Of a DNA stretch of 27,339 nt, positions 1 to 7,027 are shown piece after piece. A program made the translations under genes and the position numbers. Where the stretch lies: positions 1 to 27,339 of the forward strand of contig URPK01000015.1 in the NCBI GenBank assembly GCA_900549715.1, read 5' to 3'. The notes beneath the pieces were generated by a model. The model was not told where the DNA came from. It saw only the letters and a program-made list of their open reading frames with translations, and did not search any database. Position 1 is the first letter of the stretch, and each line of letters starts with the position of its first letter. The stretch is from an uncultured Collinsella sp. (GTDB taxonomy: Bacteria > Actinomycetota > Coriobacteriia > Coriobacteriales > Coriobacteriaceae).

Positions 1-249
1 TCCGTACATGTACGGATGAATGTGGGAGGTGTTCGGATAAAGTCGATAATCAAGGATACCGTGTTGATTCTAGATGACTTGGTCGCGACGGGCGGAACCG
101 TCGAGGCAACAGGTAAACTGGTGCGAGATATGGGCGCAAAGCTCGTGGGTTACGGTTGTATCCTTGAGCTTGCGTTTCTCAACCCGCGCAAGAAGCTCAC
201 GCCTTCTAACGAGGACGTTGAGCTCTTTAGCCTGGTAACGGTGGACTAG
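1..249 (+). CDS. Apt-type purine phosphoribosyltransferase, C-terminal fragment (5' end outside window)
   Basis: The frame is open to the first base of the window, so this is the last ~82 codons of a longer gene. The segment VLILDDLVATGGT is the PRPP-binding loop of type I phosphoribosyltransferases (hydrophobic strand, two acidic residues, then ATGGT). The following stretch, ending in a hydrophobic strand and the tail VELFSLVTVD, resembles the end of adenine phosphoribosyltransferase, which makes AMP from adenine and PRPP in the cytoplasm. The part just before the loop is not the usual Apt sequence, so another purine phosphoribosyltransferase is possible. An ATG at 16 lies in frame but would leave out most of the fold, so I do not take it as the start. 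The stop is TAG at 247-249, and the next gene begins 32 bases later in the same direction. Confidence 0.75.
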   Translation, partial: SVHVRMNVGGVRIKSIIKDTVLILDDLVATGGTVEATGKLVRDMGAKLVGYGCILELAFLNPRKKLTPSNEDVELFSLVTVD

Positions 250-281
250 CCGCTACCCTTAGATACCGGAAAGGAAGCTCC

Positions 282-1403
282 ATGCGCACAGCAAACACGC
301 ACAGAAACATGGCACGCTGCGCTGCTACGGCAACCCTCGCTTGTGTTTTGGGCCTGGGCCTCGTGGCTCCGGCCTACGCCGATACCGCATCCGACCTTGC
401 CGCTGCCCGTACCAAGCTCGAGCAGATCGGCACGCAAACCCAGCAAATTCATGAAGAACTCTCCGCACAGACGCAGGAGCTTGATCAGACTGCAGGCGAG
501 ATTACGCAAAAGCAGCAGGAGATCGCCGAAGGCCAGGACAAGCTCTCTAACTACGTTGCCGGTGAGTACAAGACCGGCGGTCTGAGTCTCCTTCAGGTTC
601 TGACGGGCGTCGACGATCTGGGCGACATGCTCAACCGTCTCTTCTACTACGGCAAGGTGTCCGACAAGCAGGCCCAGACCATTCAGGAGGTCAAGGACCT
701 TAAGCAGCAGCTCACCGATAAGCAGACCGAGCAGGAGAAGAACGTCGCCGCGACGCAGAAGAAGGTCGACGAGCTCAATGCCCAGCAGGCTGAGGCCCAG
801 AACGTTGTGAACTCTCTGGACTCGCAGCTGCAGGCCGAGCTTGCCGCCGAGGCTGAGGCGAACGCCGCACTGCAGGCCGGCATCAACGCTAGCACCGCCG
901 AAAAGGCCACGGTGAGCAACGACACCGCCGGTACGACCGAGAACACCAACAATGGTGGCGGTACGACCAACAACGGCGGCGGCAACACGCCTGCGCCCGC
1001 GCCCGCTCCTGACCCCACGCCGCAGCCCGTGACGCCCGCTCCGACTCCGACGCCTTCCGCACCGAGCCAGTCCGTTGACGGCGGTACCGTTGTTTCGCGC
1101 GCCTACAGCAAGCTCGGATACGCTTATTCCTGGGGCGGCATTGGACCGAACAGCTTTGACTGCTCCGGTTTTGTAAGCTATTGCCTCACGGGCCGCTACT
1201 GCCGTCTGGGCACCACCGGCACGTTCATGGGTTGGACCCGTGTGTCCGATCCGCAACCCGGCGATGTTGTGGTTAACTCCTACCATACCGGCATCTATAT
1301 CGGTAATGGCCAGATGATCCATGCTTCCGACTACAAGACGGGCGTTATCATCAGCTCCGTCGCAGCCGGTATGAACAACAACTACATCTTCGTACGCTAC
1401 TAA
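282..1403 (+). CDS. Secreted NlpC/P60 peptidoglycan endopeptidase with coiled-coil N-terminus
   Basis: 373 aa. Residues 1-33 form a signal peptide (basic start, hydrophobic core, AYA cleavage site before D34). Residues 36-200 are a Gln/Glu/Ala-rich coiled coil. Residues 210-265 are a low-complexity Asn/Gly/Thr then Pro/Ala/Thr linker. Residues 268-373 are an NlpC/P60 domain with the cysteine motif FDCSGFV (C294) and histidines at H335 (YHTGIYIG) and H347 (MIHAS), which fit the Cys-His-His triad. Such enzymes cut peptide stems of peptidoglycan outside the cell, and the coiled coil resembles regulatory domains of division-linked hydrolases (inference). The start is supported by a purine-rich AGGAAG a few bases upstream. 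A terminator follows at 1427-1465. Confidence 0.95.
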   Translation: MRTANTHRNMARCAATATLACVLGLGLVAPAYADTASDLAAARTKLEQIGTQTQQIHEELSAQTQELDQTAGEITQKQQEIAEGQDKLSNYVAGEYKTGGLSLLQVLTGVDDLGDMLNRLFYYGKVSDKQAQTIQEVKDLKQQLTDKQTEQEKNVAATQKKVDELNAQQAEAQNVVNSLDSQLQAELAAEAEANAALQAGINASTAEKATVSNDTAGTTENTNNGGGTTNNGGGNTPAPAPAPDPTPQPVTPAPTPTPSAPSQSVDGGTVVSRAYSKLGYAYSWGGIGPNSFDCSGFVSYCLTGRYCRLGTTGTFMGWTRVSDPQPGDVVVNSYHTGIYIGNGQMIHASDYKTGVIISSVAAGMNNNYIFVRY

Positions 1404-1426
1404 TTTATTACTTCAACGAACGAACG

Positions 1427-1465
1427 TGGGCCTCGCGATCTTGAGTCACGAGGCCCATTCTTTTT
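1427..1465 (+). terminator. Rho-independent terminator after the NlpC/P60 gene
   Basis: A 9-bp perfect stem (TGGGCCTCG at 1427-1435 with CGAGGCCCA at 1449-1457) with a 13-nt loop is followed by TTCTTTTT. It lies 23 bases past the NlpC/P60 stop codon. Confidence 0.9.
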
Positions 1466-1490
1466 GCCCCTACCGTTTGCCATAAAATCA

Positions 1491-1552
1491 GGATGGCTAT
1501 CTAGTATTCAAAACTAGATAGCCATCCAATCAATCAAAAAGATGGCTATAAT
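1491..1552 (+). promoter_or_regulatory. Long palindrome plus half-site over the degV promoter
   Basis: A perfect 15-bp inverted repeat (1491-1505 and 1513-1527, arm GGATGGCTATCTAGT, 7-nt spacer ATTCAAA) is followed by a third direct copy of GATGGCTAT at 1541-1549. That copy runs into a perfect -10 hexamer TATAAT at 1547-1552. The expected -35 position (about 1524-1529) lies in the right arm of the palindrome and does not resemble TTGACA. The right arm is followed by AATCAATC and not by a T-run, so a terminator role is unlikely. The layout fits an operator read by a dimeric DNA-binding protein that controls degV, which is inference. Confidence 0.6.
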
Positions 1553-1581
1553 TGTTGGGGAACAAATAGAAAGGACCCTCA

Positions 1582-2448
1582 ATGAGCTGGGCACTTATCT
1601 CCGATTCGAGCTGCAATCTTCGCGATTGGCAACCAACCGCACCTCATACCACCTTTGCATTTGCACCCCTTAAGATCCGAGTGGGGGAGCGCGAGTTTGT
1701 CGATGACATCACGCTCGACGTCCACGGGCTCAATTGCGCCGTGCAGGCGGAGTCGAGCGCTTCTTCGAGCGCCTGTCCAAGCGTAGGGGAGTGGGCCGAA
1801 CTCTTTAAGCTTGCCGACAAGACGATTTGCATGCCCATCTCCGAGGGAGTCTCGGGAAGCTACAATGCCGCGGCCACTGCACGTGACATGGTGCTTGCCG
1901 AGGAGCCCAATCGTCAGATTCATTTGGTTAACTCGCGAGCCGCAGGTGGCAAAATGGACCTAATCTTCCTGCTGTTCGATCGCTATCTTGCAAGTAACCC
2001 GGACGTTTCCTTTGAGGACGCCTGCGCGTACTTCGATAGCCTAGAACAGAATAGCAAGATCCTCTTTAGTTTATGCAATTACGAAAACCTTGCGAAGGCC
2101 GGACGTATTCCCAAGGCAGCCGGGGTCATCGCCAATAAACTCAACATTCGAGTTTTAGGCACAGCAAGCGAGGCGGGGGAGATTAAGCTCGTTGGTCACA
2201 CCCGTGGCGAAAAGAAGATACTTGGCAAGATTGTCGATACCATGGAGGCCGAGGGCTTTACCGGCGGTGAGGTCGTTATCGACCATGTCGAGAACGAGGC
2301 GGGTGCCCAGGCACTTGCCAGCCGCATTGTGGAGCATTGGCCCGGCTCCAAGACCATCATCATGCCCTGTAACGGGCTAGATTCATACTATGCCGAGATG
2401 CACGGTCTTATTATCGGCTACGGCATGGGCGTGGCTTCGGGCCGATAA
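1582..2448 (+). CDS. DegV family protein (fatty-acid-binding type)
   Basis: 288 aa, the usual length for DegV proteins. The N-terminus MSWALISDSSCNL matches the family opening (strand, then D-S-[ST]), SGSYNAAATA at 91-100 matches the second conserved loop, and NLAKAGRI at 169-176 the third. DegV/FakB proteins bind a single fatty acid in a deep pocket, and some present it to FakA kinase for entry into phospholipid synthesis. No fakA homologue is in this window. The ATG at 1582 has AAAGGA at a good distance, and the mRNA leader would be short given the TATAAT at 1547. The gene stands alone between two terminators, so it is probably monocistronic and controlled by the palindrome upstream. Confidence 0.92.
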   Translation: MSWALISDSSCNLRDWQPTAPHTTFAFAPLKIRVGEREFVDDITLDVHGLNCAVQAESSASSSACPSVGEWAELFKLADKTICMPISEGVSGSYNAAATARDMVLAEEPNRQIHLVNSRAAGGKMDLIFLLFDRYLASNPDVSFEDACAYFDSLEQNSKILFSLCNYENLAKAGRIPKAAGVIANKLNIRVLGTASEAGEIKLVGHTRGEKKILGKIVDTMEAEGFTGGEVVIDHVENEAGAQALASRIVEHWPGSKTIIMPCNGLDSYYAEMHGLIIGYGMGVASGR

Positions 2449-2469
2449 CGTCCAACTAGACAAACGCAC

Positions 2470-2510
2470 GGGCGGGATAACGGGCCAATGGCTCATTATC
2501 CCGCCCTTCT
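2470..2510 (+). terminator. Terminator between degV and the convergent DUF1836 gene
   Basis: An 11-bp perfect stem (GGGCGGGATAA at 2470-2480 with TTATCCCGCCC at 2496-2506) with a 15-nt loop is followed by TTCTTAT. It sits between the stops of two convergent genes and may work in both directions, though the T-rich side is on the plus strand. Confidence 0.85.
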
Positions 2511-2520
2511 TATACCTCGG

Positions 2521-3132
2521 TTAGCTATTAAACCCATTGAACTTGAGATAGCTCATCAGATACGCCTTCGATACAAAAGACGAAACCGCACTGCGTACGA
2601 GCAGCGATTCGCGCGTAACCTGATGTGCGGTATCGGGCACGGGAGTCTGCTCGACGGAAAACGCCGCACGAATCGATGCCTCGAGCTGATCGACCACATA
2701 ATCGAAAGCAGTCGGAGCGTCGTAGCTTAAGCGCTGAATATTAAAGAGCGCCTGAACCGCAGCGATGGGCAGCACCTGCTTAAAAATACAAATGGCGATG
2801 AGACGCGCAATCTGCTCACGGCCATACTGCTTTTTAACCGGAGCAGGAACGAGGCTGACCTTCACGTAGTTATTGATCATCGATGGCGTGATAACGGGCT
2901 GCTCTACGCAAATCGAAAGCGGCTCCATCCACAGTGCAACATATTCAATAACCTGATCACGATAGAGCGTTACATTGGGCAGCTGGTCATAGCGCGGCAG
3001 GCTCAACGCGTTGAGTTTACCCACCATATCGGACTGAATAAATGCATCCGGCAGCACCGTCGGCTGAATATCCTCCGGCTTAATGCTGACCGATGTATCT
3101 GACATCGGGATAACATGTTTAGCGTGATTCAT
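2521..3132 (-). CDS. DUF1836 domain protein, MerR-like HTH putative regulator
   Basis: 203 aa from the chosen ATG at 3132, which has GGAGG six bases upstream. An extension to 3207 has no such site. The core SLPRYDQLPNVTLYRDQV (44-61), then ITPSMINNYVK (81-91) and REQIARLIAICIFKQVLPI (105-123), is the DUF1836 pattern: a short HTH with a conserved P-[ST]-M-[IV]-N-N-Y-V-K segment like MerR-family DNA-binding heads. Family members are thought to be transcription regulators, but I know of no defined target. The first 40 residues look unstructured and the last 40 lack a recognisable effector domain. Two short inverted repeats lie upstream (3173-3189 and 3189-3219) and may be its own operator (inference). 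Confidence 0.85.
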   Translation of the reverse strand: MNHAKHVIPMSDTSVSIKPEDIQPTVLPDAFIQSDMVGKLNALSLPRYDQLPNVTLYRDQVIEYVALWMEPLSICVEQPVITPSMINNYVKVSLVPAPVKKQYGREQIARLIAICIFKQVLPIAAVQALFNIQRLSYDAPTAFDYVVDQLEASIRAAFSVEQTPVPDTAHQVTRESLLVRSAVSSFVSKAYLMSYLKFNGFNS

Positions 3133-3245
3133 AAGAGGCCTCCGTTCATATCTATTTTCTATTCTAGATGATGTGGTTTTGCATACCACGTAAGAACGGG
3201 CATTCATACAGCTCTTACGGAGAGAAATTCAAAATCAATATGAAA

Positions 3246-3289
3246 GCGCCCCTAGATCTAAAAGCATTTGCTCATCGATCCAGGGGCGC
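3246..3289 (-). terminator. Hairpin after trxB, probable terminator
   Basis: On the plus strand GCGCCCCT (3246-3253) pairs with AGGGGCGC (3282-3289). After one mismatch the stem continues with GATC/GATC (3255-3258 with 3277-3280). Read on the minus strand it follows the trxB stop by about 45 bases and is followed by TTTCATATTGATTTT, a weak T-rich tail. Confidence 0.55.
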
Positions 3290-3334
3290 ATATCAACCAA
3301 ATAGAGCAACCTTACATAAGATATATTATCGTAC

Positions 3335-4273
3335 TTAAGCGCGTAGAAAAGCGTATGCGCTGGTTGCCGCTATGGCTCCGTCCGAAACGGCGGTCACAAC
3401 CTGGCGTAAACGCTTGGAACGGATATCGCCGGCTGCAAATAAGCCGGGCGTGCGGGTGGCCATCGAATCATCGGTAACAATACCGCCGTCAGGAGCCAGA
3501 TCGACGAGATGCTCAACAAGTTCGGTATGAGGTTGCGTTCCCGTAAAGACAAAAATGCCAAATGAGCCAGGTTCAAAAGACTCAGTGTGCATTTCACCAG
3601 TCGCATTATCCTTGAACGTAATTGTCGTGGGCATCGCTTCACCAGAAAGCTCAACAATACTAGTTTGGTACCTAACTGAAATATTGTCCTTAGCAATCAC
3701 CTTATTCACAACGCCCTCGGGTGCACGGAACTGATCGCGACGCAGCACGATGGTCACGCTGCTGGCAATGTCGGACAGGAACAGCGCCTCCTCGCATGCC
3801 GAATTGCCGCCTCCGATAACAAAGACCTGCTTGCCACGGAAGAACATGCCGTCACAGGTCGCGCAATACGAAACGCCACGACCGCGATACGTGTCCTCGC
3901 CAACAAAACCCGCAGGACGCGGCGTGGCACCCATACACGCAATGACGCTCTTGGCCACTGTGTCGCCCATATCATGATGGATGGTGAATTGAGCCGCATC
4001 GGCATCGTAATCGACGCCCGTCACCATACTCCATTCAACCTGAGCCCCCAGGCCTTCAGCATGCTGTTGGAACCGCTCACCAAGTTCGACACCGCTCAGT
4101 AGCGGAATGCCAGGATAATTCTCAATCTCGTTGGATGTGGCGATCTGTCCGCCCGACATGCCCTGCTCAAGGACAGTCGTCGTCAGGTTGGCGCGCGCCG
4201 CATAAATGGCGGCAGCATAGCCCGCGGGACCGCCGCCGATAATCGCAACATCGATCGTCTGATCGGTAGTCAT
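3335..4273 (-). CDS. trxB: Thioredoxin-disulfide reductase
   Basis: 312 aa, the usual size of low-molecular-weight thioredoxin reductases. The order is: FAD-binding GGGPAG at 13-18, redox-active CATC at 137-140, NADPH-binding GGGNSA at 154-159, and the C-terminal flavin motif around LFAAGDIRSKRLRQVVTA. The enzyme passes electrons from NADPH through FAD to thioredoxin in the cytoplasm. I chose the ATG at 4273 because AGAGGA sits seven bases upstream and the protein then begins just before the first beta strand. The frame stays open further upstream to 4348, but that part is not conserved-looking. It is divergent from the glycosyltransferase gene, with 118 bases between the two starts. No thioredoxin gene is adjacent. 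Confidence 0.97.
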   Translation of the reverse strand: MTTDQTIDVAIIGGGPAGYAAAIYAARANLTTTVLEQGMSGGQIATSNEIENYPGIPLLSGVELGERFQQHAEGLGAQVEWSMVTGVDYDADAAQFTIHHDMGDTVAKSVIACMGATPRPAGFVGEDTYRGRGVSYCATCDGMFFRGKQVFVIGGGNSACEEALFLSDIASSVTIVLRRDQFRAPEGVVNKVIAKDNISVRYQTSIVELSGEAMPTTITFKDNATGEMHTESFEPGSFGIFVFTGTQPHTELVEHLVDLAPDGGIVTDDSMATRTPGLFAAGDIRSKRLRQVVTAVSDGAIAATSAYAFLRA

Positions 4274-4391
4274 GAAGAGTCCTCTCGTCAAAACGTTGTC
4301 GTTCTTTGCGCTCATACCCAAATTTACGTGAACGTGACACTCATGCACTACAATGATAAATCCGTGTTACAACGTCGAAGGGGAGTTATCG

Positions 4392-5693
4392 ATGGATCAG
4401 ACGCAGACGAGCGAAGACGCTCCCCTGCTCAAGCACAGCACTCCCCAATCGGAGCAAACCGGGCTCTTGGCTCAGCAAAAACCTCTCGTGACCATCGTGC
4501 ACGCCTCGGTCGGCTCGGGCCACAAGGCCGCCGCAAATGCGATTGCGCAGGCATTCGACCTCATCCGCGGAACCAATGGCATCCCCGAGGATGTTGAGAT
4601 CGAAGTACTCGATATCCTTGATTTTGGACGTATTAAATTCGATGGCAATAAAACCGCGGCTTCTTTTACGGGAGCCACGCGCCCCATTTACGACCTGACC
4701 TGGCGATATACGCTTACGGGGCATCTGCTTTGGGGTGGCGGCACGGCATGGTCGCGAATTATGTTCCCCGCCTTCAACGAATATATTCGTAGCCGCAGGC
4801 CCATAGCCGTGGTTACAACGCACATCACGGCAGCCAATGTTGCCGTGGGCGCTCGCATTATTACGGGTATCGATTATCCGGTCATCTGCGTACCGACCGA
4901 CTACGAAGTCGAGGGCTGGTGGCCCCACAAGGACACCGATCTATTCTGTGTTGCCAACGAATTTATGGCCGAAACGCTGCGTCCGCGCAAGGTGCCCGAG
5001 ACAAAGATTCGCATTACCGGCATTCCTATTCGCGCCGGATTCGACACGGATTACGATCGCGAGGAAGAGCTAGCCAGGTTCAACCTCCCCACCGACAAGA
5101 CCGTCGTGCTGGTAATGGCCGGCGCCAGCTTGCCTCAGCCATACGTCCGCTTTCGCGCGGCGATGGACCACACACTCCCCTTCCTGCGCAGCTTCGAAGA
5201 CATGCACTTTGTCTTTTTGCCCGGCAAAGACGTGGAGTATGCCACCCGGCTGAAGACCCTCTTCGACGCCATGAAGCTCGAGAACGTCACGGTGTTGGAC
5301 TATGTCGACGACATGGCCGCCCTCATGCACGGCTGCGACCTGGCAATCCTCAAATCGGGCGGACTCACGGTCACCGAGTGCCTATGTGCACATCTGCCGA
5401 TGATTCTGCTGGGCAAATCTTACGGCCAAGAAAAGGCCAACACCACCATGCTCACCGGCATGGGCGCCAGCATGCACGTCACCACGGCACGAGAGCTCAT
5501 CGTAACCCTGCGCCATCTCCATGATCATCCCGAGTCGCTCAAGGCATTGCTCATCAATGGCGAAGTACTGCGCCGTCCCCGCGCAGCCGAAGACATCGCC
5601 ATCGCCACCATGGAACTCGTAGGTAAACCCCAAAAGCGCAAAAGAGCCTTCTGCCGCTTCTACTGGGGCGAAAAACCCGCGCATATCCGCTAG
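4392..5693 (+). CDS. MGDG synthase / UgtP-type glycosyltransferase (GT28 family)
   Basis: 433 aa. An N-terminal MGDG-synthase domain contains VTIVHASVGSGHKAAANA (about 33-50), the Gly-rich nucleotide-sugar or acceptor loop typical of diacylglycerol glycosyltransferases. The C-terminal GT28 half has the DDMAALMHGCDLAILKSGG donor-site stretch followed by T-x-x-E. Relatives move glucose or galactose onto diacylglycerol at the cytoplasmic face of the membrane to make glycolipids and lipoteichoic acid anchors. The sugar and acceptor here cannot be read from sequence. The start at 4392 has AGGGGAG six bases upstream. The first 30 residues are polar and variable. A possible -10 (TACAAT) lies at 4349-4354 but I see no good -35. 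The large inverted repeat at 5695-5817 begins directly after the stop. Confidence 0.9.
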   Translation: MDQTQTSEDAPLLKHSTPQSEQTGLLAQQKPLVTIVHASVGSGHKAAANAIAQAFDLIRGTNGIPEDVEIEVLDILDFGRIKFDGNKTAASFTGATRPIYDLTWRYTLTGHLLWGGGTAWSRIMFPAFNEYIRSRRPIAVVTTHITAANVAVGARIITGIDYPVICVPTDYEVEGWWPHKDTDLFCVANEFMAETLRPRKVPETKIRITGIPIRAGFDTDYDREEELARFNLPTDKTVVLVMAGASLPQPYVRFRAAMDHTLPFLRSFEDMHFVFLPGKDVEYATRLKTLFDAMKLENVTVLDYVDDMAALMHGCDLAILKSGGLTVTECLCAHLPMILLGKSYGQEKANTTMLTGMGASMHVTTARELIVTLRHLHDHPESLKALLINGEVLRRPRAAEDIAIATMELVGKPQKRKRAFCRFYWGEKPAHIR

Positions 5694-5694
5694 G

Positions 5695-5817
5695 CGTAAG
5701 TCCGCTGCTCGGCGGGAGCCGCCCATATATCATTCCATGCTCAAACATTCTCGCTTCGCTGCGAAACTGCGCGTGGAACGATATATGGACGGCTCCCGCC
5801 GAGCAGCTACGTTTACG
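5695..5817. repeat. Compound inverted repeat A (copy 1 of a two-copy element)
   Basis: Arms 5704-5740 and 5771-5807 match over 37 positions with only three transitions, and outer CGTAA (5695-5699) with TTACG (5813-5817) extends the structure past a few mismatches. The outer part of the arm is GCTGCTCGGCGGGAGCCG, the inner part contains ATATC-TTCCA-GC. The 30-base centre (TCAAACATTCTCGCTTCGC...) recurs in reverse complement in repeat B at 5983-6051. No coding capacity is visible. Confidence 0.9.
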
Positions 5818-5820
5818 TAC

Positions 5821-5859
5821 TAGCAGGTACACCAGATTCCCTACCATTAGAACCTGCTA
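5821..5859. repeat. Short inverted repeat D
   Basis: TAGCAGGT (5821-5828) and ACCTGCTA (5852-5859) form an 8-bp perfect stem with a 23-nt loop, immediately after repeat A. The function is unknown. Confidence 0.6.
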
Positions 5860-5883
5860 AGGCGAAACCGAAAATCTAAATAC

Positions 5884-5932
5884 AGTAAGCCAGTGCGACA
5901 AAGGGATTGTTCCTTTGTCGCACTGGCTTACT
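5884..5932. repeat. 21-bp perfect inverted repeat C
   Basis: Arms 5884-5904 and 5912-5932 are perfectly complementary over 21 bp with a 7-nt loop GATTGTT (arm begins AGTAAGCCAGTGCGAC). On the plus strand a run of seven T (5945-5951) follows only after 12 bases. On the minus strand GTATTTAGATTTT follows directly. It may serve as a terminator for dut or the glycosyltransferase, but its length and perfection also fit a dispersed palindromic element. Confidence 0.85.
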
Positions 5933-5962
5933 AGAATGTAATTATTTTTTTCAAGCGAGTAG

Positions 5963-6071
5963 CCGCCCGCCTGCCTCTCACACATATCGTTCCACGCGCA
6001 GTTTCGCAGCGAGCGAAGCGAAGCGAGAGTGTTTGATCATGGAATGATATAGGAAAGCCCCGGACGGGCGG
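5963..6071. repeat. Compound inverted repeat B (copy 2, opposite orientation to A)
   Basis: The core 5983-6051 matches the reverse complement of the middle of repeat A, apart from a short insertion of about nine bases (GCGAAGCGA duplicated near 6010-6022) and scattered substitutions. Inner arms ATATCGTTCCACG and CATGGAATGATAT pair with two wobble-type changes. The outer arms CCGCCCG (5963-5969) and CGGGCGG (6065-6071) differ in sequence from those of repeat A but are still complementary to each other. It ends just before the dut stop codon. Confidence 0.85.
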
Positions 6072-6084
6072 GATACGTGCGCCC

Positions 6085-6528
6085 CTAAGCGACGCCGCTG
6101 GAGCCGAAGCCTCCTTTGCCTCGATCGGTTTCGTCTAGTTCTTCTACTTCTACGAGGTTGACTGTAGGGACTTCTTGGATGACAAGCTGGGCGATGCGGT
6201 CGCCTTTGTTGATTTGGATGTTGTTCGTGGGGTCTAGGTTAATGAGGATGACTTTGAGCTCTCCTCGGTAGTGGGCGTCGATGAGGCCCGGCGTGTTGAC
6301 TATAGACAGGCCTTGCTTGATAGCCAGGCCGCTGCGGGGCTGGACGAAGCCGGCGTAGCCGTCGGGCAGGGCGATGGCCAGCCCAGTGGAGACCAGACGA
6401 CGCTCAAAGGGCTTCAGAATGCAATCCTCGTTGGAACGCAGGTCCAGGCCGGCATCCGTAGGATGGGCGTATTTGGGAAGCTCGACGGTTGGGTCGAGAC
6501 GTTTAATGTTGACGGTAATGTTGGACAT
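6085..6528 (-). CDS. dut: dUTP diphosphatase (dUTPase)
   Basis: 147 aa, the length of a trimeric dUTPase subunit. All five family motifs are present: DAGLDL (25-30), PRSGLA (64-69), GLIDAHYRGE (81-90), GDRIAQLVI (109-117) and the C-terminal RGKGGFGSSG (136-145). The enzyme hydrolyses dUTP to dUMP and pyrophosphate, keeping uracil out of DNA and feeding dTMP synthesis. AAGGTGA precedes the ATG at 6528 and overlaps the nrdR stop codon, leaving four bases between the two reading frames. It is therefore translationally close to nrdR and probably co-transcribed with it and the LysM gene from the LexA-box promoter (inference). Downstream lies the hairpin chain. Confidence 0.97.
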   Translation of the reverse strand: MSNITVNIKRLDPTVELPKYAHPTDAGLDLRSNEDCILKPFERRLVSTGLAIALPDGYAGFVQPRSGLAIKQGLSIVNTPGLIDAHYRGELKVILINLDPTNNIQINKGDRIAQLVIQEVPTVNLVEVEELDETDRGKGGFGSSGVA

Positions 6529-6532
6529 GAAA

Positions 6533-6976
6533 TCACCTTAGCTTGTCGAGCTCTTGCAAAAACTCATCGACGTCTTTGAAATCGCGATAGACCGAGGCAA
6601 AGCGGATGTAGGCAACTTTATCGATCTTGGCCAACCGCTTAAGAACCATATCGCCCAACTCATGAGACGTAACGGCCGTGAGCGTACGGGAACGAAGCTC
6701 AACCTCAATATCGTCAATAATCTCGTTGAGCTTTTTAGTGTCGATATCTCGCTTAATCGTGGCGCGCATCAAACCGACCAGCAGCTTATTGCGATCGAAC
6801 CGTTGCTTGGTTCCGTCAGACTTAATGACCTCGATTGGGTCTTCACAACGCTCAAATGTCGTAAAGCGATAATTGCATGAGCAGCATTCGCGACGGCGTT
6901 TGATGGTGTTATTAGATTCCTGCATGCGGGAATCAACGACGCGGGTATGTGCCTTGCCGCATTTGGGACAGCGCAT
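6533..6976 (-). CDS. nrdR: Transcriptional repressor NrdR
   Basis: 147 aa. An N-terminal zinc ribbon (CPKC at 3-6 with CCSC at 31-34, so the metal ligands are C3, C6, C31 and C34) is followed by RRRE and FTTFERCE, then an ATP-cone domain (about 49-139). NrdR senses ATP/dATP and represses ribonucleotide reductase genes by binding NrdR boxes. No such target gene is in this window. A strong GAGGAGG precedes the ATG at 6976. A perfect 10-bp inverted repeat (6973-6982 with 7003-7012) includes the start codon in its 3' arm, so the mRNA could fold over its own translation start. The gene lies between the LysM gene and dut on one strand. The adjacency with lexA and a LysM gene matches mycobacteria as I recall it. 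Confidence 0.97.
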   Translation of the reverse strand: MRCPKCGKAHTRVVDSRMQESNNTIKRRRECCSCNYRFTTFERCEDPIEVIKSDGTKQRFDRNKLLVGLMRATIKRDIDTKKLNEIIDDIEVELRSRTLTAVTSHELGDMVLKRLAKIDKVAYIRFASVYRDFKDVDEFLQELDKLR

Positions 6977-7012
6977 GGTACCTCCTCTAAAACGATTACA
7001 AGGGTACCATGC
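6973..7012 (-). promoter_or_regulatory. Inverted repeat covering the nrdR start codon
   Basis: GCATGGTACC (6973-6982) and GGTACCATGC (7003-7012) are perfectly complementary over 10 bp with a 20-base spacer. In the minus-strand mRNA the 3' arm holds the last two G of the Shine-Dalgarno sequence and the whole AUG of nrdR. It could be an mRNA hairpin that limits translation or a protein-binding site. There is no T-run, so it is not a terminator. Confidence 0.65.
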
Positions 7013-7027
7013 GACGGTACTTAAATC

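Noticed and set aside
246..1322. A 358-codon minus-strand frame opposite the NlpC/P60 gene
   Set aside because: The plus-strand gene has a signal peptide, catalytic residues, a ribosome binding site and a terminator. The antisense frame has none.
5884..5932. Reading the 21-bp perfect hairpin as a simple terminator
   Set aside because: The plus-strand T-run is 12 bases away, and the stem is much longer than the other terminators in the window. It may still terminate on the minus strand.
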